Notes: generated by a model not told the origin, from the letters alone. A DNA stretch of 64,000 nt from Corallococcus interemptor (GCF_003668875.1 NZ_RAWM01000016.1:1-64000), one strand, 5' to 3'. Positions 34,041 to 42,717 are shown, counted from the stretch's first letter. Made by a program: numbers and translations.

Positions 34041-34898
34041 TCAGGGCCCGGCTTTCGCGGAGGCCGGTGCCTCCGGCAGCGCCGCCAGGAACGCGATGAG
34101 CGCCGGCGCCACGCGCGCCTGCCCCGCCGCGTTGAGGTGGCCCCCGTCATCGGAATAGTCAGGCACCATCGCCGGGTACGCGCGGCCGTTCACCTCGTAC
34201 GTCTCGCGGCTGCCATCCGCCTGCGACGACTCCAGCGCCGCCAGGTCGAACAGGGGCTCCTTGCCGCCGTAGGTCTGCCGCATCAGCGCGTTGAACGCCT
34301 CGCGCGACACGTTCTCCCCCACGCCGAACACGGGGCGCCCGCGCAGCTCGTTGAACCACGCCTTCGCCCCGCGCTGCACCGTCGTCAGCGGCGCGGTGAC
34401 GTGCACGAAGGTGACGCCCGGGTGGCGCGACTTCAGCCCCGCGAGCGTGGTGCGGTACTTCTCGAAGAGTGCCTTCGCGTCCGTGCTGGAGGTGAAGTCG
34501 ATGTAGCAGAACTTCATCAGCGCCACGTCCACCTGCTTCGCGACGCCGCCGTCCAACAGCCGTTCGAAGTGCGCGATCTTCGTCTCCGGCTGCTCGTTCT
34601 GGCCCACGAACGCGTGCGCCAGCGTGCCCTGCGCAATCGCAGTGCTCGCGTCCTTCACCTCCACGATGGCGGGCGCCTTCGTGCTGGGTGAAAGGCCGCG
34701 CACACCGTCCAGGATGTTGCCGCCCACGGACTGGTGGCCAAAGAAGACCCGGCGGTGCGTCAGCCGCTCCAGCCCCGCGGCTGCCGCGTCCGGCGTCACC
34801 TGGGCCGTGGCCGCCGCGCTCTGGGGCAGGGCCATCAACAGCGCGCCCGGAAGGAGCAGCGCACCCAACCGCGCGGGAAAGTCACGAATGACTTGCAT
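34041..34898 (-). CDS. Exported SGNH/GDSL-type hydrolase, first gene of the tailoring cluster
   Basis: 285 residues with a signal peptide (RLGALLLPGALLMALPQSAAA). The SGNH pattern is visible: catalytic Ser in FFGHQSVGGNILDG near 52-65, block III-like LMKFCYIDF near 126-134, and DDGGHLNAAGQ near 255-265 with the Asp/His pair. SGNH enzymes in glycan loci act as O-acetyl esterases or acyltransferases. Being secreted, it would act on the finished product outside the inner membrane, whereas the other cluster enzymes are cytoplasmic. Its stop is 4 bases before the next gene. A weak candidate promoter lies just upstream. Confidence 0.84.
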   Translation of the reverse strand: MQVIRDFPARLGALLLPGALLMALPQSAAATAQVTPDAAAAGLERLTHRRVFFGHQSVGGNILDGVRGLSPSTKAPAIVEVKDASTAIAQGTLAHAFVGQNEQPETKIAHFERLLDGGVAKQVDVALMKFCYIDFTSSTDAKALFEKYRTTLAGLKSRHPGVTFVHVTAPLTTVQRGAKAWFNELRGRPVFGVGENVSREAFNALMRQTYGGKEPLFDLAALESSQADGSRETYEVNGRAYPAMVPDYSDDGGHLNAAGQARVAPALIAFLAALPEAPASAKAGP

Positions 34899-34907
34899 AT
34901 GTGAACC

Positions 34908-34935
34908 TTTAGACCTTTCAGGCTCCGAGCGTCAA
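34908..34935 (-). promoter_or_regulatory. Weak candidate sigma-70 promoter of the tailoring cluster
   Basis: On the minus strand TTGACG (34935-34930) and TCTAAA (34913-34908) are 16 bases apart, only 10 bases before the SGNH start. The -10 also overlaps the likely ribosome-binding site AAAGG, so both cannot work as drawn and the real promoter may lie further upstream. Confidence 0.25.
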
Positions 34936-35033
34936 AGGTCCTGGCGTCGCGTCTGGATGCATGCCTTCCAGGCCGCCACGCAAAGTGTAAACAGAGGGTC
35001 GTGATTGCCCCGGAGTGGGCTCCGGGAAATCCG

Positions 35034-36524
35034 CTACTCGTGCTTGAGGCCGAAGAGGGAGCGCAGCCTTCCGAGGATGCGGCCCGCCTCGGGCGAGTGG
35101 TCCGGTCCGCCGCCGGCCGCCTGCGCCACCGCGCGCAGCTGGGTGCGGCGCTGGGCCAGGAGCGCGGAGAGCTGCCGGGCAAGGCCCGGATAGTCCGCGA
35201 ACAGCCGCGCGAAGGTGGGCCGGTCCAGCTCCAGCAGCACGGAGTCCTGGACGGCCACGACGGTGGCGGCGCGGGGCTCGCCGGTGAGCAGCGACATCTC
35301 TCCAATGTACTGACCCGGCCCCAGCCGCGTGATTTCGGACTGGAGCGTGCCGGCGCGCACGCTGACCTCGCCGGAGGCCACGACGTAGAAGGTCCCGCCC
35401 TCCTCGCCCTCCTGGATGATGCGCTCGTTGCGGCCGAAGCGGCGCACCACCACCTCGCACCGCAGGCGCTCCAGCTCCTCCGGGCCCAGCGGCTCGAAGA
35501 GGTCCACCTGACGCAGGAGGTCGCGCACCGTGTCGTCCGCCAGCTCGCGGCGGCGGTGCTTGGACTCGCGGCGCAGGGTGACCGTGCGCTGGGCGTGGGG
35601 CAACTCCAGGCCCTCGCGGCGCAGCCGGTACCACAGCCGCGTGTGCAGCTCCTCCCGCACGCTGTCCGACAGCGCGAAGTCGTTGAGGAACACGCGCACC
35701 ATGTACTGCGCGTTGGAGTCCGTGAAGGCCACCGTGCGCGCGATGGGCGGCGGCTGCACCAGCACCTGGGGAATCTCCCTGGCCACGTCCAAGAGCGCCT
35801 GCTTCACCTGGTTGGGCGGCGCGTCCAGGGACACGCCCACCTGCATCTCGATGCCCACGGGCTCGCGGTGCTGGGTGAAGTTCTTCACGTGCTCCTTGCC
35901 CACCATGCTGTTGGGCAGGGTGATGACCTCGCGCCGGAAGTTGGCGATGCGGATGGAGCGCCACCCGATGTGCACCACCCGCCCGGTGTGCTCGCCAATG
36001 CGGATGAAGTCGCCCACCTCGAAGGGCCGGTCCAGCTGCAGGGACAGACCCGCGAAGAGGTTGCCCAGCGTCTCCTGCAGCGCCAGACCGATGACCACCG
36101 TCAGCACCGCGGTGGAGGCGACCAGGCCCGCCAGGTCCAGGTTGAGCTGGCTCTGGAGGATGGGGACGGTGGCGAGCGCGTACAGCGTGAAGTCGATGAC
36201 GTCGCGCAGGATTTTCGGCGTCGTCACCGGCGAGCGCATCCGCACCAGCTTCAGCGCGAACGCCACCCCGGCGCGGATGACGCCAAAGGCGAACGTGAGC
36301 ATCCAGCCCACGTTCACGAACTTGTGCAGGCCCTCTGGCGCCGAGCCCTCCGGCAGGAAGCGCGACACCAGCCGCAGCGCCAGGAAGGCGAGCAGCATCC
36401 GCACCGCGCCCCGCAGGTCGTCACGCAGGGCCGTGTCCTGGGTGGTCCGCTGGATGGCCAGCAGCAGCACCGTGAGGATGGAGCCCGCCAGCAGGGGGAG
36501 ATGGCCTTCGAGGAAGTTCAGCAC
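35034..36524 (-). CDS. MscS-type mechanosensitive channel with C-terminal cyclic-nucleotide-binding domain
   Basis: About 496 residues. Several transmembrane segments occupy residues 5-150; the pore helix and MscS beta domain are clear: VASTAVLTVVIGLALQETLGNLFAGL, LDRPFEVGDFIRIGEHTGRVVHIGWRSIRI and NFRREVITLPNSMVGKEHVKN. After the MscS C-terminal domain a CRP/cNMP domain (about 350-470) has EGEEGGTFYVVASGEVSVRAG and GPGQYIGEMSLLTGEPRAATVVA, close to the phosphate-binding cassette (GEMSLLTGEPRAATV). This should be an inner-membrane osmotic channel modulated by a cyclic nucleotide; whether it binds cAMP or another ligand is not shown. The start GTG 36524 has a poor ribosome-binding site. It is divergent from holB. 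Confidence 0.9.
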   Translation of the reverse strand: MLNFLEGHLPLLAGSILTVLLLAIQRTTQDTALRDDLRGAVRMLLAFLALRLVSRFLPEGSAPEGLHKFVNVGWMLTFAFGVIRAGVAFALKLVRMRSPVTTPKILRDVIDFTLYALATVPILQSQLNLDLAGLVASTAVLTVVIGLALQETLGNLFAGLSLQLDRPFEVGDFIRIGEHTGRVVHIGWRSIRIANFRREVITLPNSMVGKEHVKNFTQHREPVGIEMQVGVSLDAPPNQVKQALLDVAREIPQVLVQPPPIARTVAFTDSNAQYMVRVFLNDFALSDSVREELHTRLWYRLRREGLELPHAQRTVTLRRESKHRRRELADDTVRDLLRQVDLFEPLGPEELERLRCEVVVRRFGRNERIIQEGEEGGTFYVVASGEVSVRAGTLQSEITRLGPGQYIGEMSLLTGEPRAATVVAVQDSVLLELDRPTFARLFADYPGLARQLSALLAQRRTQLRAVAQAAGGGPDHSPEAGRILGRLRSLFGLKHE

Positions 36525-36570
36525 GCCCGGTGAATCAGACCGGTGGCGCGTGCACGGGTCAAGGTGGCGG

Positions 36571-36599
36571 TTGACGGGTGGGCCCCGAGCAGGGATACA
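36571..36599 (+). promoter_or_regulatory. Candidate promoter of holB-holA, possibly leaderless
   Basis: TTGACG at 36571-36576 and GATACA at 36594-36599 are separated by 17 bases. A start point about 7 bases after the -10 would fall at or next to the holB ATG (36607), consistent with the absence of a well-spaced ribosome-binding site. Confidence 0.35.
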
Positions 36600-36606
36600 C
36601 GCCCCC

Positions 36607-37641
36607 ATGACGCTTGCCTCGGTGCAGGGACAGCCCCGCGCGATGGACGCGCTCCAATCCGCCTTGCGGTCTGGCTCGGTGCATCACGCCTACCTGTTCG
36701 CCGGGCCTGAAGGGGTGGGCAAGGAGCTGGCCGCGGTGGGGCTGGCCCAGGCCCTCACGTGCCCGGAGGCCCCGGAGGTGGGCTGCGGCAAGTGCGCCAG
36801 CTGCGTGCGCATCGCCAAGGGGCTGCACCCGGACGTCACCTGGGTGATGCCGGACGACGAGCGCGTGTCGCGAGGACTCGCCGGCCGCTCCGACTTCACC
36901 GGCACGCCCAGCCGCGAGCTGCGCGTGGAGCAGATACGGCAGCTCCAGGAGCGCCTGGCGCTGCGCGGCCTGGAGTCCAAGCGCAAGGTGGCCATCCTGG
37001 TCAGCGCGGAGCAGATGAACGTCCAGGCGCAGAACGCCTTCCTCAAGACGCTGGAGGAGCCGCCCGCTGAAACGACGCTCATCCTGGTGGCGAGCGCCAT
37101 GGACCGCCTGCTGCCCACCATCCGCAGCCGGTGCAGCAAGGTGTACTTCGGCCCGCTGCCGGTGGACCTGGTCGCGAAGCGCGTGCAGCAGGAGCGCAAG
37201 CTGGACGCGGACACCGCCGCCCTGGCCGCGGTGATGTCCGGAGGCAGCCTGGGCCGCGCGCTCGCGCTGGACGTGGACGCGCTGAAGGAGCGCAAGGACG
37301 TGCTCACCGCCTTTGAAACCCTGAGCGGCGACGACATCCCGGCGCTGCTGCGCTTCGCGGAGGCGCATGGCGGCTCGCGCGAGGACGCGGACACGGCGCT
37401 GGAGCTGCTCATCCTCTGGACGCGCGACGTGTCGCTCGCGAAGGCCGGGGCGCTGGAGGCCATTGCGAACCGCGACCTGACGGAGCTGGCGCAGCAAGCC
37501 GCGAAGCGCACGACGGAGGCCGCGCTGCACCGGCGGCACTCGCTGCTGGAGTCGGCGCGCACGGCCATCGGCTCGCGCAACGGCGCGCCCCGGTTGCAGC
37601 TGGAGCGGCTGCTCATTGAGCTGTGCGTGGAGGCCCGATGA
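36607..37641 (+). CDS. holB: DNA polymerase III delta-prime subunit
   Basis: 344 residues of the clamp-loader AAA+ family. YLFAGPEGVGKELAAVGLAQAL near 29-50 is the degenerate Walker A of delta-prime; CGKCASC near 58-64 gives a zinc-module pattern (with an upstream Cys); VAILVSAEQMNVQAQNAFLKTLEEPPAET near 130-158 and TIRSRCSKVYF near 174-184 are sensor regions. It holds the clamp-loader complex open with delta and gamma/tau. Start ATG 36607 follows homology; the long open frame back to 35530 is antisense to the MscS gene. Its stop overlaps holA by ATGA, so the two subunits are made together. Confidence 0.93.
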   Translation: MTLASVQGQPRAMDALQSALRSGSVHHAYLFAGPEGVGKELAAVGLAQALTCPEAPEVGCGKCASCVRIAKGLHPDVTWVMPDDERVSRGLAGRSDFTGTPSRELRVEQIRQLQERLALRGLESKRKVAILVSAEQMNVQAQNAFLKTLEEPPAETTLILVASAMDRLLPTIRSRCSKVYFGPLPVDLVAKRVQQERKLDADTAALAAVMSGGSLGRALALDVDALKERKDVLTAFETLSGDDIPALLRFAEAHGGSREDADTALELLILWTRDVSLAKAGALEAIANRDLTELAQQAAKRTTEAALHRRHSLLESARTAIGSRNGAPRLQLERLLIELCVEAR

Positions 37642-38954
37642 GCGCGGACATGGACGAGGTGCTGGCGGAGGTGAAGGCCGGCAAGGTGTGGCCGCTGTAC
37701 CTCCTGTGGGGCGAGGAGTTCCTGGTCAGGAAGGGCGCCGACGAGCTGGTGAAGACGCTGGTGCCGGACGCCGCCATGGGGCTGAACCTCGCGGTGCTGG
37801 ACGCGGCCTCTCCGCGCGAGGTGGCGCAGGAGCTGGCCACGCTGCCGCTGTTCCCCGGGCGCAAGGTGGTGCTGGTGCGCGACCCGGAGTTCCTCGCGCC
37901 CAAGAAGGGCAAGGGCGACGCGCTGGCCAAGGCGCGCGACGCTTGGAAGGCGGGCAAGCGCAAGGAAGGAGCCCGGCGGCTGCTGGCGCTGGCGGGCCGC
38001 GCCGGCTGGGGCGTGGATCAGCTGGACCCCCGCGTGCCCGGCGCTCCTTCGGTGGAGCAGTGGAAGGAAGAGCTCAACGTGGACCTGGCGGAGGCGGACC
38101 TCGCCTTCCTCCAGGAGGCCGCGGCCTTCTGCCGTGACGAGCGCATCAGCGCGCCGGAAGGGGACGCTTCCGCGCTGCTGGAGCTGCTCCAGAAGGGCGT
38201 GCCTCCGGGGCACGCGCTGGTGCTGGCGGCCACGGACGTGGACTCGCGCAGCCCGCTGCTCAAGTTCGCGCAGGACAAGGGCCGCCTCTTCGAGCGCAAG
38301 GTGGCCGCGCGCCACAAGGACCTGGACCTCAGCGAAATCTCCCGGGAGTTCCTGGCCCCCTTCAAGAAGAAGCTGGGGCCGGGCGCGCTGGAGGGCCTGA
38401 AGGAGCGCATCGGCGGCAACATCCGGCTGCTCCAATCAGAGCTGGAGAAGCTGGCCGTCTACGCGGAAGGCCCCACCATCGAGGCGCAGCACGTGGCGCT
38501 GCTGGTGCACCACGCGCGCGAGGAGGAGTTCTTCGAGCTGACGGAGGCGCTGCAGAAGCGCGAGCTGCGCGACGCGCTGTCCTACGCGGAGGACGCGATG
38601 GGGCAGGGCACGCACGCGCTCCAGCTGTTGGGCGCGGTGGCGTCCATCGTCCGCTCGCTGCTGGAGAACCACGCCTGGCTGGAGAAGTACGCGGGCGGCC
38701 AGCCGCCGCGCACCGGCCGCGACGTGGAGGCGCGCATCCTCCCCAAGCTGGAGCAGGAGCTGAAGGCCACCAAGCGCAAGACGCCCAACGCCTGGGCGCT
38801 CGCCTTCGGCATGCAGGCCGCCGCCCGCTACGAGCGCCGCGAGCTGCTCAACGCCCTGGTGGCGTGCGCGGACGCGGACCTGGCCCTGAAGTCCTCCGCC
38901 AGCGGGAAGCTCGTCATCGAACGGCTGTTGTGGACGGTGTGCACCCGCGCCTGA
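37638..38954 (+). CDS. holA: DNA polymerase III delta subunit
   Basis: 438 residues, longer than E. coli HolA (343) because of an insertion at about 95-160 rich in Lys, Arg and Ala. LYLLWGEEFLVRKGADELVKTLVP near 21-44 is the N-terminal signature; FEREVAARH-like sequence and EISREFLAPFKKKLGPGALEGLKERIGGNIRLLQSELEKLAVYA near 225-275 match the family core; the C-terminal collar domain ends ALVACADADLALKSSASGKLVIERLL, typical of delta. It opens the beta sliding clamp. It is translationally coupled to holB; this tandem arrangement is seen in some deltaproteobacteria but not E. coli. Confidence 0.9.
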   Translation: MSADMDEVLAEVKAGKVWPLYLLWGEEFLVRKGADELVKTLVPDAAMGLNLAVLDAASPREVAQELATLPLFPGRKVVLVRDPEFLAPKKGKGDALAKARDAWKAGKRKEGARRLLALAGRAGWGVDQLDPRVPGAPSVEQWKEELNVDLAEADLAFLQEAAAFCRDERISAPEGDASALLELLQKGVPPGHALVLAATDVDSRSPLLKFAQDKGRLFERKVAARHKDLDLSEISREFLAPFKKKLGPGALEGLKERIGGNIRLLQSELEKLAVYAEGPTIEAQHVALLVHHAREEEFFELTEALQKRELRDALSYAEDAMGQGTHALQLLGAVASIVRSLLENHAWLEKYAGGQPPRTGRDVEARILPKLEQELKATKRKTPNAWALAFGMQAAARYERRELLNALVACADADLALKSSASGKLVIERLLWTVCTRA

Positions 38955-38979
38955 AGAGGCCCGGGTTGAAGGAGCCGCC

Positions 38980-39429
38980 ATGGCGGACAAGCGTCGCTTC
39001 GATCTCTTCGCGGACCTGCTCGTCTCGCGCTTTCCCCAGGCCCTGCGCGTCTATGACATCGCCGGCGGCATGGGGAAGCTGAACGAGTCCCTCACCCAGC
39101 GCGGACGCACCGTCACCACCTTCGACCTGCGCCACAAGCACCTGCCCGTGAAGTACGCGCAGCGGCTCTTCACCCTGGAGGAGCCCTGCGAGGCGGAGCT
39201 CGTCGTGGGCATGCACCCGGACGGCGCCACGCGGATCATCATCGAGTACGCCGCGCGCCACGGGCTGGGCTTCGCCGTCGTCCCTTGCTGCTCCGACAAT
39301 GGGATGCCCTACAAACCGTGGATGCGGCACCTGGCGGACGTGGCCCGCGACGCCGGCTTCTCCTCCGTGGAGGAGGCCGAGCTCCCCATGGATGGACGTG
39401 CAAGGGTGTTGCTGGGCGTGTGGCGCTGA
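38980..39429 (+). CDS. Small SAM-methyltransferase-like protein
   Basis: 149 residues. YDIAGGMGKLNESLTQRG near 23-40 resembles SAM-binding motif I, VTTFDLRH the acidic end of beta-2, and VVGMHPDGATRIIIEYAARHGLGFAVVPCC near 82-111 resembles the HxC/D...VPCC region of the Methyltransf_32/METTL25 group. It is shorter than most methyltransferases and no nucleic-acid or protein target can be given. It starts 25 bases after holA and is probably co-transcribed. Confidence 0.65.
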   Translation: MADKRRFDLFADLLVSRFPQALRVYDIAGGMGKLNESLTQRGRTVTTFDLRHKHLPVKYAQRLFTLEEPCEAELVVGMHPDGATRIIIEYAARHGLGFAVVPCCSDNGMPYKPWMRHLADVARDAGFSSVEEAELPMDGRARVLLGVWR

Positions 39430-39766
39430 CGCACGCCTCGCGAATTCAGGGCCATCCTTTGCACAGCAAGAAAAAGCCGCCAACCGTGGATTGTCTGAAT
39501 AGAAGACACACCCGGTGTGGCCTGTCACGGTTCAGGACAGCCGCCCGGCCGCCCTTGAATCATCAACAATTCCAAGGGCTTGCGGCAGGCACGTAACGAC
39601 TGCTTCCACATTACGGAAGATGAACTGGGCACCGATGTGCCAGCTGCTTTTCAGCACCTTTCCATAATGCGAGGCATTTCGCGGGCTTAATGAGTTGGCC
39701 TGAAGAATGCTGAAAGGAGCGCTGTCCCGGCGACCACCCCCTTCGCGCCGGGCAGGAGGCAGTACC
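39430..39766 (+). promoter_or_regulatory. AT-richer 337-base upstream region of the M4 protease with candidate sigma-54 promoter
   Basis: The region is clearly less GC-rich than its surroundings and carries no credible gene. At 39696-39711 the sequence TTGGCCTGAAGAATGC has GG and GC spaced 10 bases apart, the hallmark of a -24/-12 sigma-54 promoter. It would start about 45 bases before the TTG codon at 39767. Upstream, TTCCACATTACGGAA (39604-39618) is a partial dyad and TTCCATAATGCGAG (39660-39673) resembles it; they could be activator sites. Myxobacteria use many sigma-54 enhancer-binding proteins, but binding here is untested. Confidence 0.4.
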
Positions 39767-41665
39767 TTGGTTCGCACCCGTTTCGTTTCAGCGCTGCTGG
39801 CGTTCCCGCTGGTTGCTTGTGGTGTCGGGGACATGGATGGCGACACGCAGGAAGGTCAGCAGAAGCCGGATGAGGTCGCGGAAGTGCAGAGCGCCCTGAG
39901 CGCGATGCCCGGTGCCCAGATTGTCGGCACCAACGCGGATGGGACGCCGCACACCATCCAGGGCCGCCTGGGCCAGGCGGACCGCGCGCTGACGGGCTTC
40001 GCCGCCGCGGACGTGCACACGGCCATCGCCGGGTCGCTGCCCAGCATCGCCTCGCTGTTCCGCCTGAACGCGTCCGACCTGCAGGTCCGCAAGGTCTCCG
40101 TGGACGACCTGGGCATCTCGCACATCCGCTACGCGCAGACGCTGAACGGTCTGCCGGTGGTGGGCGAGGAGCTGGTGGTGCACGTGGACCGCTCCGGCGC
40201 CATCTTCAGCGCGAACGGTTCCGCGCGCTCCGGCGGCGCGCTGCCCGCGCGTCCGAAGGTCGCCGCGGAGGCGGCCCGCACGGCGGCGCTGCGTGACACC
40301 CAGGGCACGGGCCTGTCCGCGGGCAACGCGCGCCTGGTGTACGTGAAGTCTGAGAAGGACAGCGAGCTGCGCCTGGCCTACGAGGTGAAGGTCGCCGGTG
40401 AGACGGCCGCGATGCCGCTGCGCGACCGCGTCTATGTGGACGCCATCAACGGCGACACGCTGCTGCGCGTCCCGGAGATCCACACCGCGCTCAACCGCAA
40501 GGTCTACAGCGCGAACAACGGCACCAGCACCCCGGGCACCCTGAAGCGCAGCGAGGGCCAGGCGGCCATCGGTGACTCCCATGTCGACACCAACTACGAC
40601 ATGCTGGGCTACACCTACGACTGCTACAAGACGAACTTCAACCGCGACTCGCTCAACAACGCGGGCCAGACGCTCATCAGCACGGTGCACTACAGCCGCA
40701 ACTACGTGAACGCCTACTGGGACGGCACCCAGATGGTGTACGGCGACGGCGACGGCGTGAACTCCATCGAGCTGGGCAAGGACGCGGACGTCACCGTCCA
40801 CGAGCTGACCCACGCCGTGACGCAGAACGAGTCCAACCTCACGTACTCCGCCCAGTCCGGCGGCCTCAACGAGGCGATGTCCGACACCTTCGGCGCCATC
40901 TGCGAGAGCTGGAAGTCCGGCACGTGGAGCACCGCCGCGGACATCTGGAAGGTGGGCGAGGACGTGTGGACCCCCGGCACCGCCGGCGACGCGCTCCGCT
41001 ACATGGATGACCCGGCGAAGGACGGCGCGTCCATCGACTGGGCGCCGAACTACTCCGGCCAGGACGTGCACTACACCTCCGGCGTCCCGAACCTGGCGTT
41101 CGCGCTGCTCGCCAAGGGTGGCACGCACCCGCGCGGCCGCAGCTCCATCAACGTGACGGGCATCGGCGTCCAGAAGGCCGGTCAGATCTGGTACTACGCC
41201 AACGCCAACCTCTACACGGCCAGCACCACGTACGAGCAGGCGAAGACCTGGACCATCCAGGCCGCCGCGGCCCTGGGCTATGACGCCGCGACGCAGGCTT
41301 CCGTGAAGGCGGCCTGGGAAGCGGTGGGCGTGGGCGTGACGGTTCCGCCCCCGACCTGCACCGTGCTGACCAACGGCGTCGCGAAGACGGGCCTGTCCGG
41401 CGCGTCCGGTTCGTCGGCGTACTACTGCATCGACCTGCCGGCCTCCCGCTCCTCCACCTACGTCATGAGCGGCGGCACGGGCGACGCGGACATGTACATC
41501 AAGTTCGGCTCCGCCCCGACGACGACCTCGTATGACTGCCGTCCGTACCTGTCCGGCAACAACGAGTCGTGCAGCGCGGCGGCGAAGGCCTCCTCGGGCC
41601 GCATGTACATCATGCTGCGCGGCTACTCGTCCTACAGCGGCACGTCGCTGAAGGCCACGTACTAA
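39767..41665 (+). CDS. Secreted M4-family (thermolysin-like) metalloprotease, lipoprotein signal, C-terminal PPC domain
   Basis: About 632 residues. I start at TTG 39767 because AGGAGG lies 7 bases upstream and the product then begins with a lipoprotein signal (VRTRFVSALLAFPLVACG, Cys18). A propeptide with FTP/PepSY-like sequence (about 60-235) precedes the peptidase domain, which has HELTHAVTQ at 345-353 and the zinc-binding Glu in GGLNEAMSD near 366-374; the proton-donor His is in the C-terminal helical part (GQDVHYTSGVPN). A terminal pre-peptidase C-terminal domain (about 540-632, with two Cys pairs) is usually removed after secretion. It would digest extracellular protein during predation. 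ATG 39707 would add 20 residues with no ribosome-binding site. Confidence 0.93.
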   Translation: MVRTRFVSALLAFPLVACGVGDMDGDTQEGQQKPDEVAEVQSALSAMPGAQIVGTNADGTPHTIQGRLGQADRALTGFAAADVHTAIAGSLPSIASLFRLNASDLQVRKVSVDDLGISHIRYAQTLNGLPVVGEELVVHVDRSGAIFSANGSARSGGALPARPKVAAEAARTAALRDTQGTGLSAGNARLVYVKSEKDSELRLAYEVKVAGETAAMPLRDRVYVDAINGDTLLRVPEIHTALNRKVYSANNGTSTPGTLKRSEGQAAIGDSHVDTNYDMLGYTYDCYKTNFNRDSLNNAGQTLISTVHYSRNYVNAYWDGTQMVYGDGDGVNSIELGKDADVTVHELTHAVTQNESNLTYSAQSGGLNEAMSDTFGAICESWKSGTWSTAADIWKVGEDVWTPGTAGDALRYMDDPAKDGASIDWAPNYSGQDVHYTSGVPNLAFALLAKGGTHPRGRSSINVTGIGVQKAGQIWYYANANLYTASTTYEQAKTWTIQAAAALGYDAATQASVKAAWEAVGVGVTVPPPTCTVLTNGVAKTGLSGASGSSAYYCIDLPASRSSTYVMSGGTGDADMYIKFGSAPTTTSYDCRPYLSGNNESCSAAAKASSGRMYIMLRGYSSYSGTSLKATY

Positions 41666-41668
41666 GCC

Positions 41669-41689
41669 CTCACGCGGGTCCGGCGTGAG
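41669..41689 (+). terminator. Hairpin after the M4 protease gene
   Basis: CTCACGC (41669-41675) and GCGTGAG (41683-41689) form a 7-bp stem four bases after the stop codon. No T tract follows, so it may protect the mRNA end or mark a weak or Rho-assisted terminator. Confidence 0.4.
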
Positions 41690-41826
41690 TCCTCGCCGGG
41701 CCTCGTGTGAAGGTCACCTTCCGCCTCCGGGGCTCCATGTCCCGGGGGCGGTCGTGTTTCCGGGGGCAGGCAGCCCGTCGCGTGGGAACGGGGTAGGGTG
41801 TCCCGACTTCGCGAGCGGGAGGACGC

Positions 41827-42714
41827 ATGCGGCGGCTGGGGCTGGTGGTGCTGACGGCGGTGGTGTTTTCCGGGGCCCTGTCGTGCCACCGGGGGACGCG
41901 GGCCTCGCGCACCTGCGTGGTGCTGTCGGTGGGTGGCACCAAGGGGCTCGCGCACGTGGGCGCGCTGGATGCGCTGGTGGCCCGGGGCGTGCCCATCGAC
42001 TGCGTGGTGGGCAACAGCATGGGCGCGGTGGTGGGCGGCCTCTACGCGTCCGCGCCGGGCATGAACCTGCGCCAGCGCTACCATTCCTTCTTCACCGCGT
42101 ACGAAGAGGAGACGCTCAAGGTGGCCGCGACACGCGGCGCGGTGGGCGCGGCGGTGGGGCTGCTCGCGGTGCTGTTGTCGGGCGGCGCGCTGGGACCCGC
42201 CATGGCGGCGGGCGCGCTGGGGGCGGCCAGCGGCGCGGCGACGGTGCCGCCCTTGAGCCATGAGCGCTTCACCCAGGTGCTGGATCGCTTCTACGCGGGC
42301 GCGCGCGTGGAGGAGCTGCCCGTGCCCTTCGTCACCTTCCACCAGGAGCCCTTCGCGGGCGGCATCCGGCTGGTGACCGTGACGCGCGGCCCGCTGGCGG
42401 AGGCCGTCTCCGCGAGCGCGGCCAACCCGCTGCTGTTCGAGGACGCGACGCTGGAGCGCATTGATCCGGGCGCGGACCGCGTGTCCGCGACGCCCGTCCA
42501 TGACGCCTGCCAGTTGTTCCCGGGCGCGAGGCTCATCGCCATCAACGTCACCGGCGAGCCGGCCTTCTACCGCTCCGACCTGGGCTGCGACGTGCGCGAG
42601 GTCCGCGTGGACGTGGCCATGCCCCCGGTGGAGGCCTTCACCGGCCGGGGCCCCGCCTTCGAGGCCACCTACGACGCGGGCCACGACGCGGTGATGCGGG
42701 CGCGGCTGGACTGA
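41827..42714 (+). CDS. Patatin-like phospholipase, lipoprotein
   Basis: 295 residues. The signal ends in a lipobox-like GALSC (Cys20). LSVGGTKGLAHVGALDAL near 34-51 is the glycine-rich oxyanion hole and VVGNSMGAVVGGLYAS near 60-75 carries the nucleophile in GNSMG. The Asp of the dyad is usually in DGG/DGA; here the best candidate is in TPVHDAC near 222-228. A hydrophobic Gly/Ala stretch (GAVGAAVGLLAVLLSGGALGPAMAAGALG, about 100-130, long enough to span a membrane) is unusual for the family. It is likely an envelope-attached lipid acyl hydrolase. GGGAGGA precedes the ATG. Convergent with the NRDE gene. Confidence 0.82.
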   Translation: MRRLGLVVLTAVVFSGALSCHRGTRASRTCVVLSVGGTKGLAHVGALDALVARGVPIDCVVGNSMGAVVGGLYASAPGMNLRQRYHSFFTAYEEETLKVAATRGAVGAAVGLLAVLLSGGALGPAMAAGALGAASGAATVPPLSHERFTQVLDRFYAGARVEELPVPFVTFHQEPFAGGIRLVTVTRGPLAEAVSASAANPLLFEDATLERIDPGADRVSATPVHDACQLFPGARLIAINVTGEPAFYRSDLGCDVREVRVDVAMPPVEAFTGRGPAFEATYDAGHDAVMRARLD

Positions 42715-42717
42715 AAC

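Noticed and set aside
35530..36606. Rightward frame upstream of and in frame with holB
   Set aside because: It is antisense to the MscS gene; homology to delta-prime begins at 36607.
42100..42250. Gly/Ala hydrophobic stretch in the patatin protein as a separate membrane gene
   Set aside because: It is in frame with both patatin motifs and has no own start signal.
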